From Escherichia marmotae (GTDB lineage Bacteria > Pseudomonadota > Gammaproteobacteria > Enterobacterales > Enterobacteriaceae): 64,000 nucleotides of DNA. Below the pieces are notes generated by a model. It worked only from the letters and a program-made list of their open reading frames with translations. It was not told the origin of the DNA and made no database searches. The position numbers and the translations under genes are program-made. The stretch lies in contig NZ_CP025979.1 of NCBI RefSeq assembly GCF_002900365.1, positions 124,001-188,000 of the forward strand. The letters run 5' to 3'. This document shows positions 46,159-54,856 of the stretch, piece by piece (the first letter of the stretch is position 1; each line of letters starts with the position of its first letter).

Positions 46159-46182
46159 AAAGGGCCTGCGGGCCCTTTTTTC
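46159..46182 (+). terminator. ompC terminator
   Basis: Stem AAAGGGCC / GGCCCTTT with TGCG loop (46159-46178) followed by TTTT; classic intrinsic terminator. Confidence 0.93.
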
Positions 46183-46251
46183 ATTGTTTTCAGCGTACAA
46201 ACTCAGTCTTTTGGTGTACTCTTGCGACCGTTCGCATGAGGATAATCACGT

Positions 46252-47307
46252 ATGGAAATGAACTTTACCCGTGTGGCATTGCTGGCTGCCGCGCTCTTGT
46301 TTGTTGGTTGCGATCAAAAACCACAACCCGCCAAACCCAACGCTCCTGAAGTTACCGTTCTTGAAGGCAAAACGATGGGAACCTTCTGGCGTGCCAGCAT
46401 TCCGGGCATTGACGCCAAACGTAGTGTTGAACTCAAAGAGAAGATCCAGACTCAGTTGGATGCCGACGATCAGCTACTTTCGACTTATAAAAAAGATTCC
46501 GCGCTGATGCGTTTTAACGACTCGCAAAGTTTATCGCCGTGGCCGGTAAGTGAAGCGATGGCTGATATCGTCACCACTTCGCTACGCATTGGCGCAAAGA
46601 CTGACGGTGCGATGGATATTACCGTCGGGCCGCTGGTGAATTTGTGGGGCTTTGGCCCGGAGCAACAGCCGGTACAAATCCCGACCCAGGAACAGATCGA
46701 CGCGATGAAAGCCAAAACCGGCTTACAGCACCTGACGGTAATTAATCAGTTGCATCAGCAATATCTGCAAAAAGATGTGCCGGACTTATATGTCGATCTC
46801 TCCACCGTGGGTGAAGGTTATGCGGCAGATCATCTGGCGCGCCTCATGGAGCAGGAAGGTATTTCCCGCTATCTGGTGTCGGTTGGCGGCGCACTGAACA
46901 GCCGGGGCATGAATGGTGAAGGGCAGCCGTGGCGGGTGGCGATCCAAAAACCGACCGATAAAGAGAATGCGGTTCAGGCCGTGGTCGATATCAATGGCCA
47001 CGGGATTAGCACCTCCGGTAGCTATCGCAACTATTACGAGCTGGACGGCAAACGCCTGTCCCATGTTATCGATCCGCAAACCGGGCGTCCCATCGAACAT
47101 AATCTGGTGTCCGTGACGGTAATTGCCCCGACGGCGCTGGAGGCCGATACCTGGGACACCGGGTTAATGGTTCTCGGGCCGGATAAAGCCAAAGAAATCG
47201 TTCGCCGGGAAGGGCTGGCGGTCTATATGATCACCAAAGAGGGCGATAGTTTTAAAACCTGGATGTCGCCGCAGTTTAAAAGCTTCCTTATCAGCGAAAA
47301 AAATTAA
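46252..47307 (+). CDS. apbE: FAD:protein FMN transferase lipoprotein
   Basis: 351 aa. Attaches FMN covalently to Thr/Ser of redox proteins such as RnfG and NqrC in the periplasm. Lipoprotein signal with C20 in LLFVGC; ApbE core motifs KTMGTFWRASIPG, DGAMDITVGPLVNLWGFGP and DLSTVGEGYAADHLARLM; GGALNSRGMNGEGQPWRV and GHGISTSGSYRNY (FAD/Mg site) are visible. Monocistronic, between ompC and ada. Confidence 0.96.
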   Translation: MEMNFTRVALLAAALLFVGCDQKPQPAKPNAPEVTVLEGKTMGTFWRASIPGIDAKRSVELKEKIQTQLDADDQLLSTYKKDSALMRFNDSQSLSPWPVSEAMADIVTTSLRIGAKTDGAMDITVGPLVNLWGFGPEQQPVQIPTQEQIDAMKAKTGLQHLTVINQLHQQYLQKDVPDLYVDLSTVGEGYAADHLARLMEQEGISRYLVSVGGALNSRGMNGEGQPWRVAIQKPTDKENAVQAVVDINGHGISTSGSYRNYYELDGKRLSHVIDPQTGRPIEHNLVSVTVIAPTALEADTWDTGLMVLGPDKAKEIVRREGLAVYMITKEGDSFKTWMSPQFKSFLISEKN

Positions 47308-47314
47308 AGCGCAA
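47302..47314 (+). promoter_or_regulatory. Ada operator of ada-alkB
   Basis: AAT-N6-GCAA (47302-47314) containing AAAGCGCA matches the A box and B box bound by methylated Ada. It overlaps the last apbE codons and lies 67 bp upstream of ada, so the autoregulated ada promoter is intact. Confidence 0.88.
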
Positions 47315-47380
47315 GATTGTTGGTTTTTGCGTGATGGTGACCGGGCAGACTAGAGGCTATCCTTAACCAGGGAGCTGCTT

Positions 47381-48445
47381 ATGAAAAACGCCACATGCTT
47401 AACTGACGATCAACGCTGGCAATCTGTCCTGGCCCGCGACCCGCACGCCGACGGCAAATTCGTTTTCGCCGTGCGTACCACGGGCATCTTTTGCCGCCCG
47501 TCTTGCCGCGCCAGACATGCCCTGCGGGAAAACGTCTCCTTTTATGCGGATGCCAGCGAGGCGCTTGCCGCAGGTTTTCGCCCCTGCAAACGTTGCCAGC
47601 CGGACAAAGCCAATGCCCGGCAAGACCGGTTGGATAAAATCACCCATGCTTGCCGGCTGCTGGAACAAGAAACGCCCGTGACGCTGGAGGCTTTAGCCGA
47701 CCAGGTGGCGATGAGTCCATTCCACTTACACCGTTTATTTAAAGCCACGACCGGAATGACACCAAAAGCCTGGCAACAGGCCTGGCGCGCTCGTCGCTTG
47801 CGCGAATCGTTAACGAAAGGGGAGAGCGTCACCCAGGCGATTCTCCACGCCGGATTTCCCGACGGCAGCAGTTACTACCGTAAAGCCGACGAAACGCTGG
47901 GCATGACGGCTAAACAGTTTCGTCATGGTGGCGAAAATCTGGCTGTTCGTTATGCGCTGGCCGATTGTTCGCTGGGGCGTTGCCTGGTGGCGGAAAGTGA
48001 GCGGGGGATTTGCGCGATTTTACTGGGCGATGACGATGCGACATTAATTGGCGAGCTACAGCAGATGTTTCCTGCCGCCGACAACGCCCCTGCTGATCCG
48101 ACATTTCAGCAACATGTGCGCGAGGTCATCGCCAGCCTTAATAACCGTAATACGCCGCTGACGTTACCGTTGGATATTCGCGGCACTGCTTTCCAACAAC
48201 AAGTCTGGCAAGCATTGCGTTCCATTCCTTGTGGTGAAACAGTGAGTTACCAGCGACTGGCAAATTCCATCGGCAAACCAACAGCGGTGCGTGCAGTGGC
48301 AAGTGCTTGCGCCGCCAATAAGTTAGCGATCGTTATACCTTGTCATCGGGTGGTACGTGGCGATGGCGCACTTTCCGGTTACCGCTGGGGTGTTTCGCGT
48401 AAAGCGCAATTGCTACGTCGCGAAGCTGAAAATGAGGAGAGGTAA
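47381..48445 (+). CDS. ada: Bifunctional O6-methylguanine methyltransferase / adaptive response regulator
   Basis: 354 aa. The N-terminal domain repairs methylphosphotriesters with C38 in a zinc site (C38, C42, C69, C72: GIFCRPSCRA and PCKRCQP); an AraC-type HTH follows; the C-terminal domain repairs O6-methylguanine via C321 (IVIPCHRVVRG). Methylation at C38 turns it into an activator of ada-alkB, alkA and aidB. Stop overlaps the alkB start by one base. Confidence 0.98.
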   Translation: MKNATCLTDDQRWQSVLARDPHADGKFVFAVRTTGIFCRPSCRARHALRENVSFYADASEALAAGFRPCKRCQPDKANARQDRLDKITHACRLLEQETPVTLEALADQVAMSPFHLHRLFKATTGMTPKAWQQAWRARRLRESLTKGESVTQAILHAGFPDGSSYYRKADETLGMTAKQFRHGGENLAVRYALADCSLGRCLVAESERGICAILLGDDDATLIGELQQMFPAADNAPADPTFQQHVREVIASLNNRNTPLTLPLDIRGTAFQQQVWQALRSIPCGETVSYQRLANSIGKPTAVRAVASACAANKLAIVIPCHRVVRGDGALSGYRWGVSRKAQLLRREAENEER

Positions 48446-49077
48446 TGCTGGATCTGTTCACTGATGCTGAACCCTGGCAAGAACCGCTGGCTTCCGGCGC
48501 AGTGATCCTGCGCCGTTTTGCTTTTGATATCGCAGAAGATCTGATGCAGGAAATTAACGGTGTCGCCAACCAGTCGCCGTTTCGCCAGATGGTTACACCG
48601 GGTGGGTATACCATGTCGGTGGCAATGAGCAACTGTGGACGTCTTGGCTGGACGACTAACCAGCAAGGCTATCTCTATTCGCCTATTGATCCACAAACAA
48701 ATAAGCCGTGGCCCGCCATGCCGCAAGGCTTTCGTGATTTGTGCCAACGGGCAGCAACGGCGGCGGGGTATCCCGATTTCCAGCCTGACGCTTGCCTTAT
48801 CAACCGCTACGTCCCTGGCGCGAAACTGTCATTGCATCAGGATAAAGACGAGCCGGATCTGCGCGCGCCAATTGTTTCTGTTTCTCTGGGACTGCCTGCA
48901 ATTTTCCAGTTTGGCGGCTTGAAACGTAATGATCCGCTAAAACGTCTGTTGCTGGAACATGGCGATGTGGTGGTGTGGGGCGGTGAGTCACGGCTGTTTT
49001 ATCACGGTATTCAACCGCTAAAAGCGGGATTTCATCCACTGACCGCCGACTGTCGCTACAACCTGACCTTTCGCTAG
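48445..49077 (+). CDS. alkB: DNA/RNA demethylase AlkB, truncated by 6 residues
   Basis: 210 aa Fe(II)/2-oxoglutarate dioxygenase that removes 1-methyladenine and 3-methylcytosine. Iron ligands are in LSLHQDKDEPD (His, Asp) and in SRLFYHGIQPL (His); 2-oxoglutarate contacts NRY and the Arg of CRYNLTFR are present. The stop is TAG at 49075-49077; the following bases read GCA GGC AAA GAA GAA TAA, so a CAG codon appears to have become TAG and the usual tail QAGKKE is lost. That tail lies past the catalytic core, so activity is probably retained. Confidence 0.95.
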   Translation: MLDLFTDAEPWQEPLASGAVILRRFAFDIAEDLMQEINGVANQSPFRQMVTPGGYTMSVAMSNCGRLGWTTNQQGYLYSPIDPQTNKPWPAMPQGFRDLCQRAATAAGYPDFQPDACLINRYVPGAKLSLHQDKDEPDLRAPIVSVSLGLPAIFQFGGLKRNDPLKRLLLEHGDVVVWGGESRLFYHGIQPLKAGFHPLTADCRYNLTFR

Positions 49078-49170
49078 GCAGGCAAAGAAGAATAAAAATA
49101 AGAATTATTATTGCTGTGTGCGCGGAGATGTTTAAACTGCGGGCTGTAATTCATTGTCCGGGTTTTCTGC

Positions 49171-50814
49171 ATGGAACTTCTTGTACTTGTCTGGCGGCAG
49201 TATCGCTGGCCATTTATCAGTGTGATGGCGCTCAGCCTCGCCAGTGCGGCGTTAGGCATTGGCTTAATTGCTTTTATCAATCAGCGTCTTATCGAAACGG
49301 CAGATACCAGTTTGCTGGTGTTGCCGGAGTTTCTGGGTTTATTGCTGCTGTTGATGGCGGTAACACTGGGATCGCAACTGGCGCTCACCACGCTGGGCCA
49401 TCATTTCGTTTACCGACTGCGTAGCGAATTTATCAAGCGGATTCTGGATACCCACGTCGAGCGCATTGAACAACTGGGCAGTGCCTCATTGCTGGCGGGG
49501 TTAACCAGCGATGTGCGCAATATCACCATCGCTTTTGTGCGCTTACCTGAACTGGTGCAGGGGATCATTCTCACTGTGGGTTCGGCGGCGTATCTGTGGA
49601 TGCTGTCGGGTAAAATGTTGCTGGTAACGGCGATCTGGATGGCAATCACCATCTGGGGTGGTTTTTTGTTGGTGGCGCGGGTGTACAAACATATGGCGAC
49701 CCTGCGAGAAACCGAAGACAAGCTGTACACGGATTTTCAAACTGTACTGGAAGGGCGCAAAGAGCTGACCCTGAACCGCGAGCGCGCCGAGTACGTTTTT
49801 AACAATCTCTACATCCCCGATGTGCAAGAATATCGCCATCATATTATTCGTGCTGATACATTCCATCTTAGTGCCGTGAACTGGTCGAACATTATGATGC
49901 TGGGCGCAATAGGCCTGGTGTTCTGGATGGCAAACAGTCTCGGTTGGGCTGATACCAACGTTGCGGCGACTTATTCGCTGACGCTGTTGTTCCTGCGTAC
50001 ACCGCTGCTTTCGGCGGTTGGTGCGTTGCCGACGCTGCTGACGGCACAGGTGGCGTTCAACAAGCTGAACAAATTCGCGCTCGCGCCTTTTAAAGCGGAG
50101 TTTCCGCGCCCGCAGGCGTTTCCCAACTGGCAAACCCTGGAGCTGCGTAACGTGACGTTTAGTTATCAGGATAATGCTTTTTCCGTTGGCCCGATTAACC
50201 TCACTATTAAACGTGGCGAACTGCTGTTCCTGATTGGTGGCAACGGTAGCGGTAAATCGACGCTGGCGATGTTGCTGACGGGGTTGTATCAGCCGCAAAG
50301 CGGTGAAATTTTGCTGGATGGCAACCCCATCAGCGCTGAAAAACCAGAAGATTATCGCAAGCTGTTTTCCGCCGTGTTTACCGATGTCTGGTTGTTTGAT
50401 CAACTGCTGGGGCCGGAGGGTAAAACCGCAAATCCACAACTGGTTGAGAAGTGGTTAGATCAGTTGAAAATGGGTCATAAGCTTGAGTTAAGTAACGGGC
50501 GTATTCTTAACCTGAAGTTATCGAAAGGGCAGAAGAAACGCGTGGCGTTGTTGCTGGCACTGGCAGAAGAACGCGACATAATCCTGTTGGATGAATGGGC
50601 AGCGGATCAGGATCCACACTTCCGCCGTGAGTTTTATCAGGTATTACTGCCGCTGATGCAGGAGATGGGCAAAACGATTTTCGCCATCAGTCATGATGAC
50701 CACTATTTTATTCACGCCGACCGCCTGCTGGAAATGCGCAGTGGGCTGCTTAGCGAACTAACCGGCGAAGAGCGTGATGCCGCTTCGCGTGATGCCGTTG
50801 CCCGGACGGCATGA
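49171..50814 (+). CDS. yojI: ABC transporter YojI (microcin J25 efflux)
   Basis: 547 aa half-transporter: N-terminal six-helix membrane domain and C-terminal nucleotide-binding domain with Walker A GGNGSGKST, signature LSKGQKKR and Walker B ILLDEWAAD. Cyclic peptide exporter family; known to export microcin J25 with TolC. ATG 49171 chosen, after CCGGGTTTTCTGC with weak SD. A hairpin follows the gene. Confidence 0.95.
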   Translation: MELLVLVWRQYRWPFISVMALSLASAALGIGLIAFINQRLIETADTSLLVLPEFLGLLLLLMAVTLGSQLALTTLGHHFVYRLRSEFIKRILDTHVERIEQLGSASLLAGLTSDVRNITIAFVRLPELVQGIILTVGSAAYLWMLSGKMLLVTAIWMAITIWGGFLLVARVYKHMATLRETEDKLYTDFQTVLEGRKELTLNRERAEYVFNNLYIPDVQEYRHHIIRADTFHLSAVNWSNIMMLGAIGLVFWMANSLGWADTNVAATYSLTLLFLRTPLLSAVGALPTLLTAQVAFNKLNKFALAPFKAEFPRPQAFPNWQTLELRNVTFSYQDNAFSVGPINLTIKRGELLFLIGGNGSGKSTLAMLLTGLYQPQSGEILLDGNPISAEKPEDYRKLFSAVFTDVWLFDQLLGPEGKTANPQLVEKWLDQLKMGHKLELSNGRILNLKLSKGQKKRVALLLALAEERDIILLDEWAADQDPHFRREFYQVLLPLMQEMGKTIFAISHDDHYFIHADRLLEMRSGLLSELTGEERDAASRDAVARTA

Positions 50815-50821
50815 TATTTTG

Positions 50822-50858
50822 ACGCTTACCTGACGGACTTCTGCTGCCAGGTAAGCGT
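50822..50858 (+). terminator. Hairpin after yojI
   Basis: An 11-bp perfect stem (ACGCTTACCTG / CAGGTAAGCGT) starts 8 bp after the yojI stop. The loop is 15 nt and the T-tract is poor (TCCCTTCG), so termination may be weak. Confidence 0.6.
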
Positions 50859-51023
50859 TCCCTTCGTTTCTAATAACCCTATAATTAATCAATGAAATCA
50901 TAATGTTTATAAAATTAGAAGATAATTTATAAACATTATTTAAATGTTGTTACTTAAGTGTTAACGTTGATGCCGCGCAAATCTCACCTGCAATAAAGCG
51001 ACTAAAAGTAAGGCATTAACAAG

Positions 51024-52670
51024 ATGAAAAAAGTGACTGCCATGCTCTTCTCGATGGCCGTGGGGCTTAATGCCGTTTCAATGACGGCAAAAGCGAAAGC
51101 GTCCGAGGAGCAGGAAACTGATGTACTGTTGATTGGCGGCGGCATTATGAGCGCCACGTTGGGGACCTATTTACGGGAGCTGGAGCCTGAATGGTCGATG
51201 ACCATGGTAGAGCGCCTGGAGGGTGTCGCGCAGGAGAGTTCGAACGGCTGGAACAACGCCGGAACCGGGCATTCTGCGCTGATGGAACTCAATTACACCC
51301 CGCAAAACGCCGATGGCAGCATCAGTATTGAAAAAGCAGTCGCCATTAACGAAGCATTCCAGATTTCCCGCCAGTTCTGGGCGCACCAGGTCGAGCGCGG
51401 CGTGCTGCGTACCCCGCGTTCATTTATCAATACCATTCCGCATATGAGCTTTGTCTGGGGCGAAGATAACGTCAATTTCCTGCGTGCCCGTTACGCGGCA
51501 TTGCAACAAAGTTCGCTGTTTCGCGGTATGCGTTACTCTGAAGATCACGCGCAAATCAAGGAGTGGGCACCGTTAGTGATGGAAGGGCGTGATCCACAAC
51601 AGAAAGTGGCGGCTACGCGTACAGAAATTGGCACCGATGTGAACTACGGTGAGATCACCCGTCAGTTGATTGCCTCATTACAGAAGAAATCTAACTTCTC
51701 GCTGCAACTCAGCAGCGAAGTCCGCGCTATCAAACGTAATGACGATAACACCTGGACTGTCACTGTTGCCGATCTGAAAAACGGCACCGCACAGAACATC
51801 CGTGCGAAATTTGTCTTTATCGGCGCGGGTGGCGCGGCACTGAAACTGTTGCAGGAGTCCGGTATTCCGGAAGCGAAAGAATACGCCGGTTTCCCGGTGG
51901 GCGGTCAGTTCCTCGTTTCGGAAAACCCGGATGTGGTTAATCACCATCTGGCGAAGGTCTATGGTAAAGCATCCGTTGGCGCGCCGCCGATGTCAGTTCC
52001 GCATATCGATACCCGTGTACTGGACGGTAAACGCGTGGTGCTGTTCGGGCCATTTGCTACCTTCTCAACCAAATTCCTCAAAAACGGTTCGCTGTGGGAT
52101 CTGATGAGTTCCACCACCACCTCTAACGTGATGCCGATGATACACGTCGGGCTGGATAATTTCGATCTGGTGAAATATCTGGTGAGTCAGGTGATGTTGA
52201 GTGAAGAGGATCGTTTTGAAGCGTTGAAAGAGTACTACCCACAAGCGAAAAAAGAGGACTGGCGTTTGTGGCAAGCGGGACAGCGCGTGCAGATTATCAA
52301 ACGTGATGCCGATAAAGGCGGCGTGCTGCGTCTGGGTACAGAAGTGGTCAGCGACCAGCAAGGAACCATTGCTGCGCTGCTCGGCGCATCGCCGGGGGCA
52401 TCTACCGCTGCGCCGATTATGTTGAGTCTGTTGGAAAAAGTGTTTGGTGATCGTGTTTCCAGCCCACAATGGCAGGCCACGCTGAAAGCAATTGTTCCGT
52501 CTTATGGCAGCAAGCTGAACGGTGATGCGGCGGCAACAGAACGTGAATTGCAGTACACCAGCGAAGTTCTGAGCCTGAAATATGATAAGCCGCAGGCGGC
52601 AGATAGCACGCCGAAAGCGCAGTTGAAACCGCAACCAGTACAAAAAGAAGTGGCGGATATTGCGTTGTAA
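51024..52670 (+). CDS. mqo: Malate:quinone oxidoreductase
   Basis: 548 aa FAD-dependent membrane-associated enzyme that oxidises malate to oxaloacetate with quinone as acceptor. An N-terminal hydrophobic segment (VTAMLFSMAVGLNAVSM), then the Rossmann motif DVLLIGGGIMSATLG and the Mqo motif SSNGWNNAGTGHSALMELNY. It ends in a Pro/Gln-rich tail (PKAQLKPQPVQKEV). Single gene followed by the BIME array. Confidence 0.97.
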   Translation: MKKVTAMLFSMAVGLNAVSMTAKAKASEEQETDVLLIGGGIMSATLGTYLRELEPEWSMTMVERLEGVAQESSNGWNNAGTGHSALMELNYTPQNADGSISIEKAVAINEAFQISRQFWAHQVERGVLRTPRSFINTIPHMSFVWGEDNVNFLRARYAALQQSSLFRGMRYSEDHAQIKEWAPLVMEGRDPQQKVAATRTEIGTDVNYGEITRQLIASLQKKSNFSLQLSSEVRAIKRNDDNTWTVTVADLKNGTAQNIRAKFVFIGAGGAALKLLQESGIPEAKEYAGFPVGGQFLVSENPDVVNHHLAKVYGKASVGAPPMSVPHIDTRVLDGKRVVLFGPFATFSTKFLKNGSLWDLMSSTTTSNVMPMIHVGLDNFDLVKYLVSQVMLSEEDRFEALKEYYPQAKKEDWRLWQAGQRVQIIKRDADKGGVLRLGTEVVSDQQGTIAALLGASPGASTAAPIMLSLLEKVFGDRVSSPQWQATLKAIVPSYGSKLNGDAAATERELQYTSEVLSLKYDKPQAADSTPKAQLKPQPVQKEVADIAL

Positions 52671-52672
52671 TG

Positions 52673-53209
52673 GTGCGCCGCATCCGGCAACTGGCTCGGG
52701 CGTTAGATGTCGGATGCGGCGTAATCGCCTTATCCGACCTACGGGGGGCAGCACTTCACAGCGGCGTAGGCCTGATAAGACGCGTAGCGTCGCATCAGGC
52801 AACCGGCTCGGGCGTTAGATGTCGGATGCGGCGTAACCGCCTTATCCGACCTGCGGAGTGCAGCACTTCACAGCGGCGTAGGCCTGATAAGACGCGCAGC
52901 GTCGCATCAGGCAACTGGCTCGGGCGTTAGATGTCGGATGCGGCGTAACCGCCTTATCCGACCTGCGGGGGGCAGCACTTCACAGCGGCGTAGGCCTGAT
53001 AAGACGCGCAGCGTCGCATCAGGCAACCGGCCAGGGCGTTAGATGTCGGATGCGGCGTAACCGCCTTATCCGACCAGCGGAGTGCAGCACTTCACAGCGG
53101 CGTAGGCCTGATAAGACGCGCAGCGTCGCATCAGGCAACCGGCCAGGGCGTTAGATGTCGAATGCGGCGTAACCGCCTTATCCGACCTGCGGAGTGCAGC
53201 ACTTCACAT
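52673..53209. repeat. BIME-2-type array, five Y-type REP copies, 112-bp period
   Basis: About 540 bp between mqo and eco. The marker CGTTAGATGTCGGATGCGGC begins at 52701, 52813, 52925, 53037 and 53149, an exact 112-bp period. Each unit has a Y-type REP (GTCGGATGCGGCGTAAC..CCTTATCCGAC), a linker GGAGTGCAGCACTTCACAGCGGC, and a Z-type REP (GTAGGCCTGATAAGACGCGC..GCGTCGCATCAGGCA). The units differ by few substitutions, e.g. ATC/ACC at 52724 area, GGGG/GAGT in the linker, GTCGAATG in the fifth. BIME-2 units are known gyrase and sometimes IHF binding sites. This is not a CRISPR array. Confidence 0.93.
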
Positions 53210-53213
53210 TCGT

Positions 53214-53702
53214 TTAGCGAACTACCGCGTTCTCAATCTTCTCTTCCGCCTTCCAGACGCGGTATTTCACATCCACATTGTCTGGTGTATACACCACGAT
53301 CGGCAGCTTGCTGTTGTAACGCAGCATTCCGGCATCACCCAGATACGCGGTAACAAATTTCTTCTCTTTCTTGCCATCCGGACAGGCCATCATCGTCGAA
53401 ACCGGGGAGCTAACTTTATCAAAGACATAATAATCATAGCCCCAGCCTTCCAGCGTTTTGCTTTCCAGTTTTCCGCCAAGACGATGCAGATTGCAATCGA
53501 CCTCCAGCGTCTGACCGATCAACAGTTCTACTTTCAGGGTAGATTCATCTTCTTGCGGGGTTAACTGAATCACCTGACGCTTCATCCCTTTTTCGGCTTG
53601 CGGATAAGGGGCAATTTTTTCCAGCGGCTGGATGCTTTCTGCCGCCCAGGCAGAGGTCGTGGCAAAAGCGGCAAACAACACTGCAGGTAGAATGGTCTTC
53701 AT
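53214..53702 (-). CDS. eco: Ecotin, periplasmic serine protease inhibitor
   Basis: 162 aa. Signal peptide MKTILPAVLFAAFATTSAWA, then a 142-residue dimeric inhibitor of trypsin-fold proteases. The primary loop VSSPVSTMMACPDG places P1 at M104 (M84 in the mature chain), and the paired cysteines C70 and C107 should form the disulphide. Convergent with mqo across the BIME array. Confidence 0.97.
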   Translation of the reverse strand: MKTILPAVLFAAFATTSAWAAESIQPLEKIAPYPQAEKGMKRQVIQLTPQEDESTLKVELLIGQTLEVDCNLHRLGGKLESKTLEGWGYDYYVFDKVSSPVSTMMACPDGKKEKKFVTAYLGDAGMLRYNSKLPIVVYTPDNVDVKYRVWKAEEKIENAVVR

Positions 53703-54108
53703 TTTGTTTTCCTTTCTTCATTTATAGGTTTTTCACCGATGATGTCGCTGAAGGTTAACATATTCATCAAATTTATTAATTTGCTTTATGAATAACTTAA
53801 GGAATATTCAGACAACTTTACCTTCTCTTTTGGTGTTATATGCTGATGAATGGTTAAGCCTGAAGAAATATATTTGGTGAATTTATCGCTATATAAATTT
53901 ATTTATAACCATTTGAAATGTGAGCAAAAGACCGTTTTTGCCAGCCTTCCCACCACTCTTTTGATCCTACTACAGGTTTTACCCCGATCGGGGTATGCAT
54001 CTTTGACACATCCTTTAATATCTTAGCGGCTATAAAAATGGCTTATTAATTATGCGGTTTATTTGGTCGCTCTCCGTTTTCAGAGCGCGTTAATGATGGA
54101 AGGTCAAT
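53703..54108. promoter_or_regulatory. eco-napF intergenic region with nap promoter
   Basis: 406 bp. On the plus strand TTGATCCTACTACA (53961-53974) looks like an FNR site with one good half, and TACCCCGATCGGGGTA (53980-53995) is a perfect 7-2-7 NarP/NarL inverted heptamer pair. CTATAAAAAT around 54029-54038 may be the -10. The arrangement (FNR then NarP upstream of -10) matches the known nap promoter, induced by anaerobiosis and low nitrate. Eco promoter elements on the other side were not resolved. Confidence 0.85.
53899..54000 (-). CDS. yojO: Small ORF, probable shortened YojO
   Basis: 33 codons, MHTPIGVKPVVGSKEWWEGW then QKRSFAHISNGYK and TAA (53899-53901). It matches the start of the small YojO protein as I recall it from K-12 (54 aa), where the stop is a Tyr codon (TAT); read past the stop the frame continues IYIAINSPNIFL. 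So the ORF is cut short here. Its first codons coincide with the NarP/NarL palindrome of the napF promoter (53980-53995), so the ORF may be incidental. Expression is not known. Confidence 0.4.
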   Translation of the reverse strand: MHTPIGVKPVVGSKEWWEGWQKRSFAHISNGYK

Positions 54109-54603
54109 GTGAAGATTGATGTATCCCGTCGGGGCATACTCACTGGTCGCTGGCGCAAAGCCAGTAACGGTATCCGTCCGCCCTGGTCTGGTGATGAATC
54201 TCATTTTCTGACTCATTGTACCCGCTGCGACGCCTGTATTAATGCTTGTGAAAACAACATTCTGCAACGTGGTGCGGGCGGCTATCCGAGCGTTAATTTC
54301 AAAAACAACGAGTGCAGTTTCTGTTATGCCTGTGCGCAGGCTTGCCCCGAATCACTATTTTCTCCGCGCCACACCAGGGCCTGGGATTTGCTGTTCACCA
54401 TCGGGGAGACGTGCCTAGCGTATCAGGCAGTCGAATGCCGTCGCTGTCAGGATAGCTGTGAACCAATGGCCATTATCTTTCGCCCGACGCTTTCCGGGAT
54501 CTACCAGCCGCAACTTAATAGCCAACTTTGCAACGGATGTGGAGCATGTGCAGCTAGTTGTCCGGTATCAGCCATTACTGCGGAGTATCTCCATGCACAC
54601 TAA
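54109..54603 (+). CDS. napF: Ferredoxin-type protein NapF
   Basis: 164 aa with three or more 4Fe-4S motifs: CTRCDACINACE, CSFCYACAQACP and CNGCGACAASCP. Cytoplasmic accessory that interacts with NapA and helps its cofactor maturation. Starts GTG at 54109 after GGAAGGTCAAT; napD begins 11 bp before its stop. Confidence 0.96.
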   Translation: MKIDVSRRGILTGRWRKASNGIRPPWSGDESHFLTHCTRCDACINACENNILQRGAGGYPSVNFKNNECSFCYACAQACPESLFSPRHTRAWDLLFTIGETCLAYQAVECRRCQDSCEPMAIIFRPTLSGIYQPQLNSQLCNGCGACAASCPVSAITAEYLHAH

Positions 54604-54856
54604 CTGGCAAGTTTGCAGCCTGGTCGTTCAGGCCAAAAGCGAACGAATTTCAGACATCAGCACCCAACTGAACGCCTTTGATGGCTGTGAAGTCGCTGTC
54701 AGCGACGCGCCGAGTGGTCAGTTGATAGTGGTGGTGGAAGCAGAAGACAGCGAAACGCTAATTCAAACCATTGAGTCAGTACGCAACGTAGAAGGCGTGC
54801 TGGCGGTGTCGCTGGTTTATCACCAGCAGGAAGAGCAAGGTGAGGAAACACCATGA
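54593..54856 (+). CDS. napD: NapA signal-peptide chaperone NapD
   Basis: 87 aa small chaperone that binds the twin-arginine signal of NapA until its cofactor is in place. Ferredoxin-like alpha/beta pattern (WQVCSLVVQAKSERISDIS, VVVEAEDSETLIQTIESV). Start MHTNWQV at 54593 gives the known length; a longer in-frame option within napF is a shadow. Overlaps both neighbours. Confidence 0.96.
   Translation: MHTNWQVCSLVVQAKSERISDISTQLNAFDGCEVAVSDAPSGQLIVVVEAEDSETLIQTIESVRNVEGVLAVSLVYHQQEEQGEETP

Noticed and set aside
45130..46200. 356-codon minus-strand ORF opposite ompC
   Set aside because: Shadow of highly biased ompC codons; low-complexity Val/Thr-rich translation and no known family.
52673..53209. 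Regular repeat array resembling a CRISPR
   Set aside because: The repeated unit is 112 bp, palindromic REP sequences alternate, and the stretches between are themselves repeated, not unique spacers. It is a BIME.
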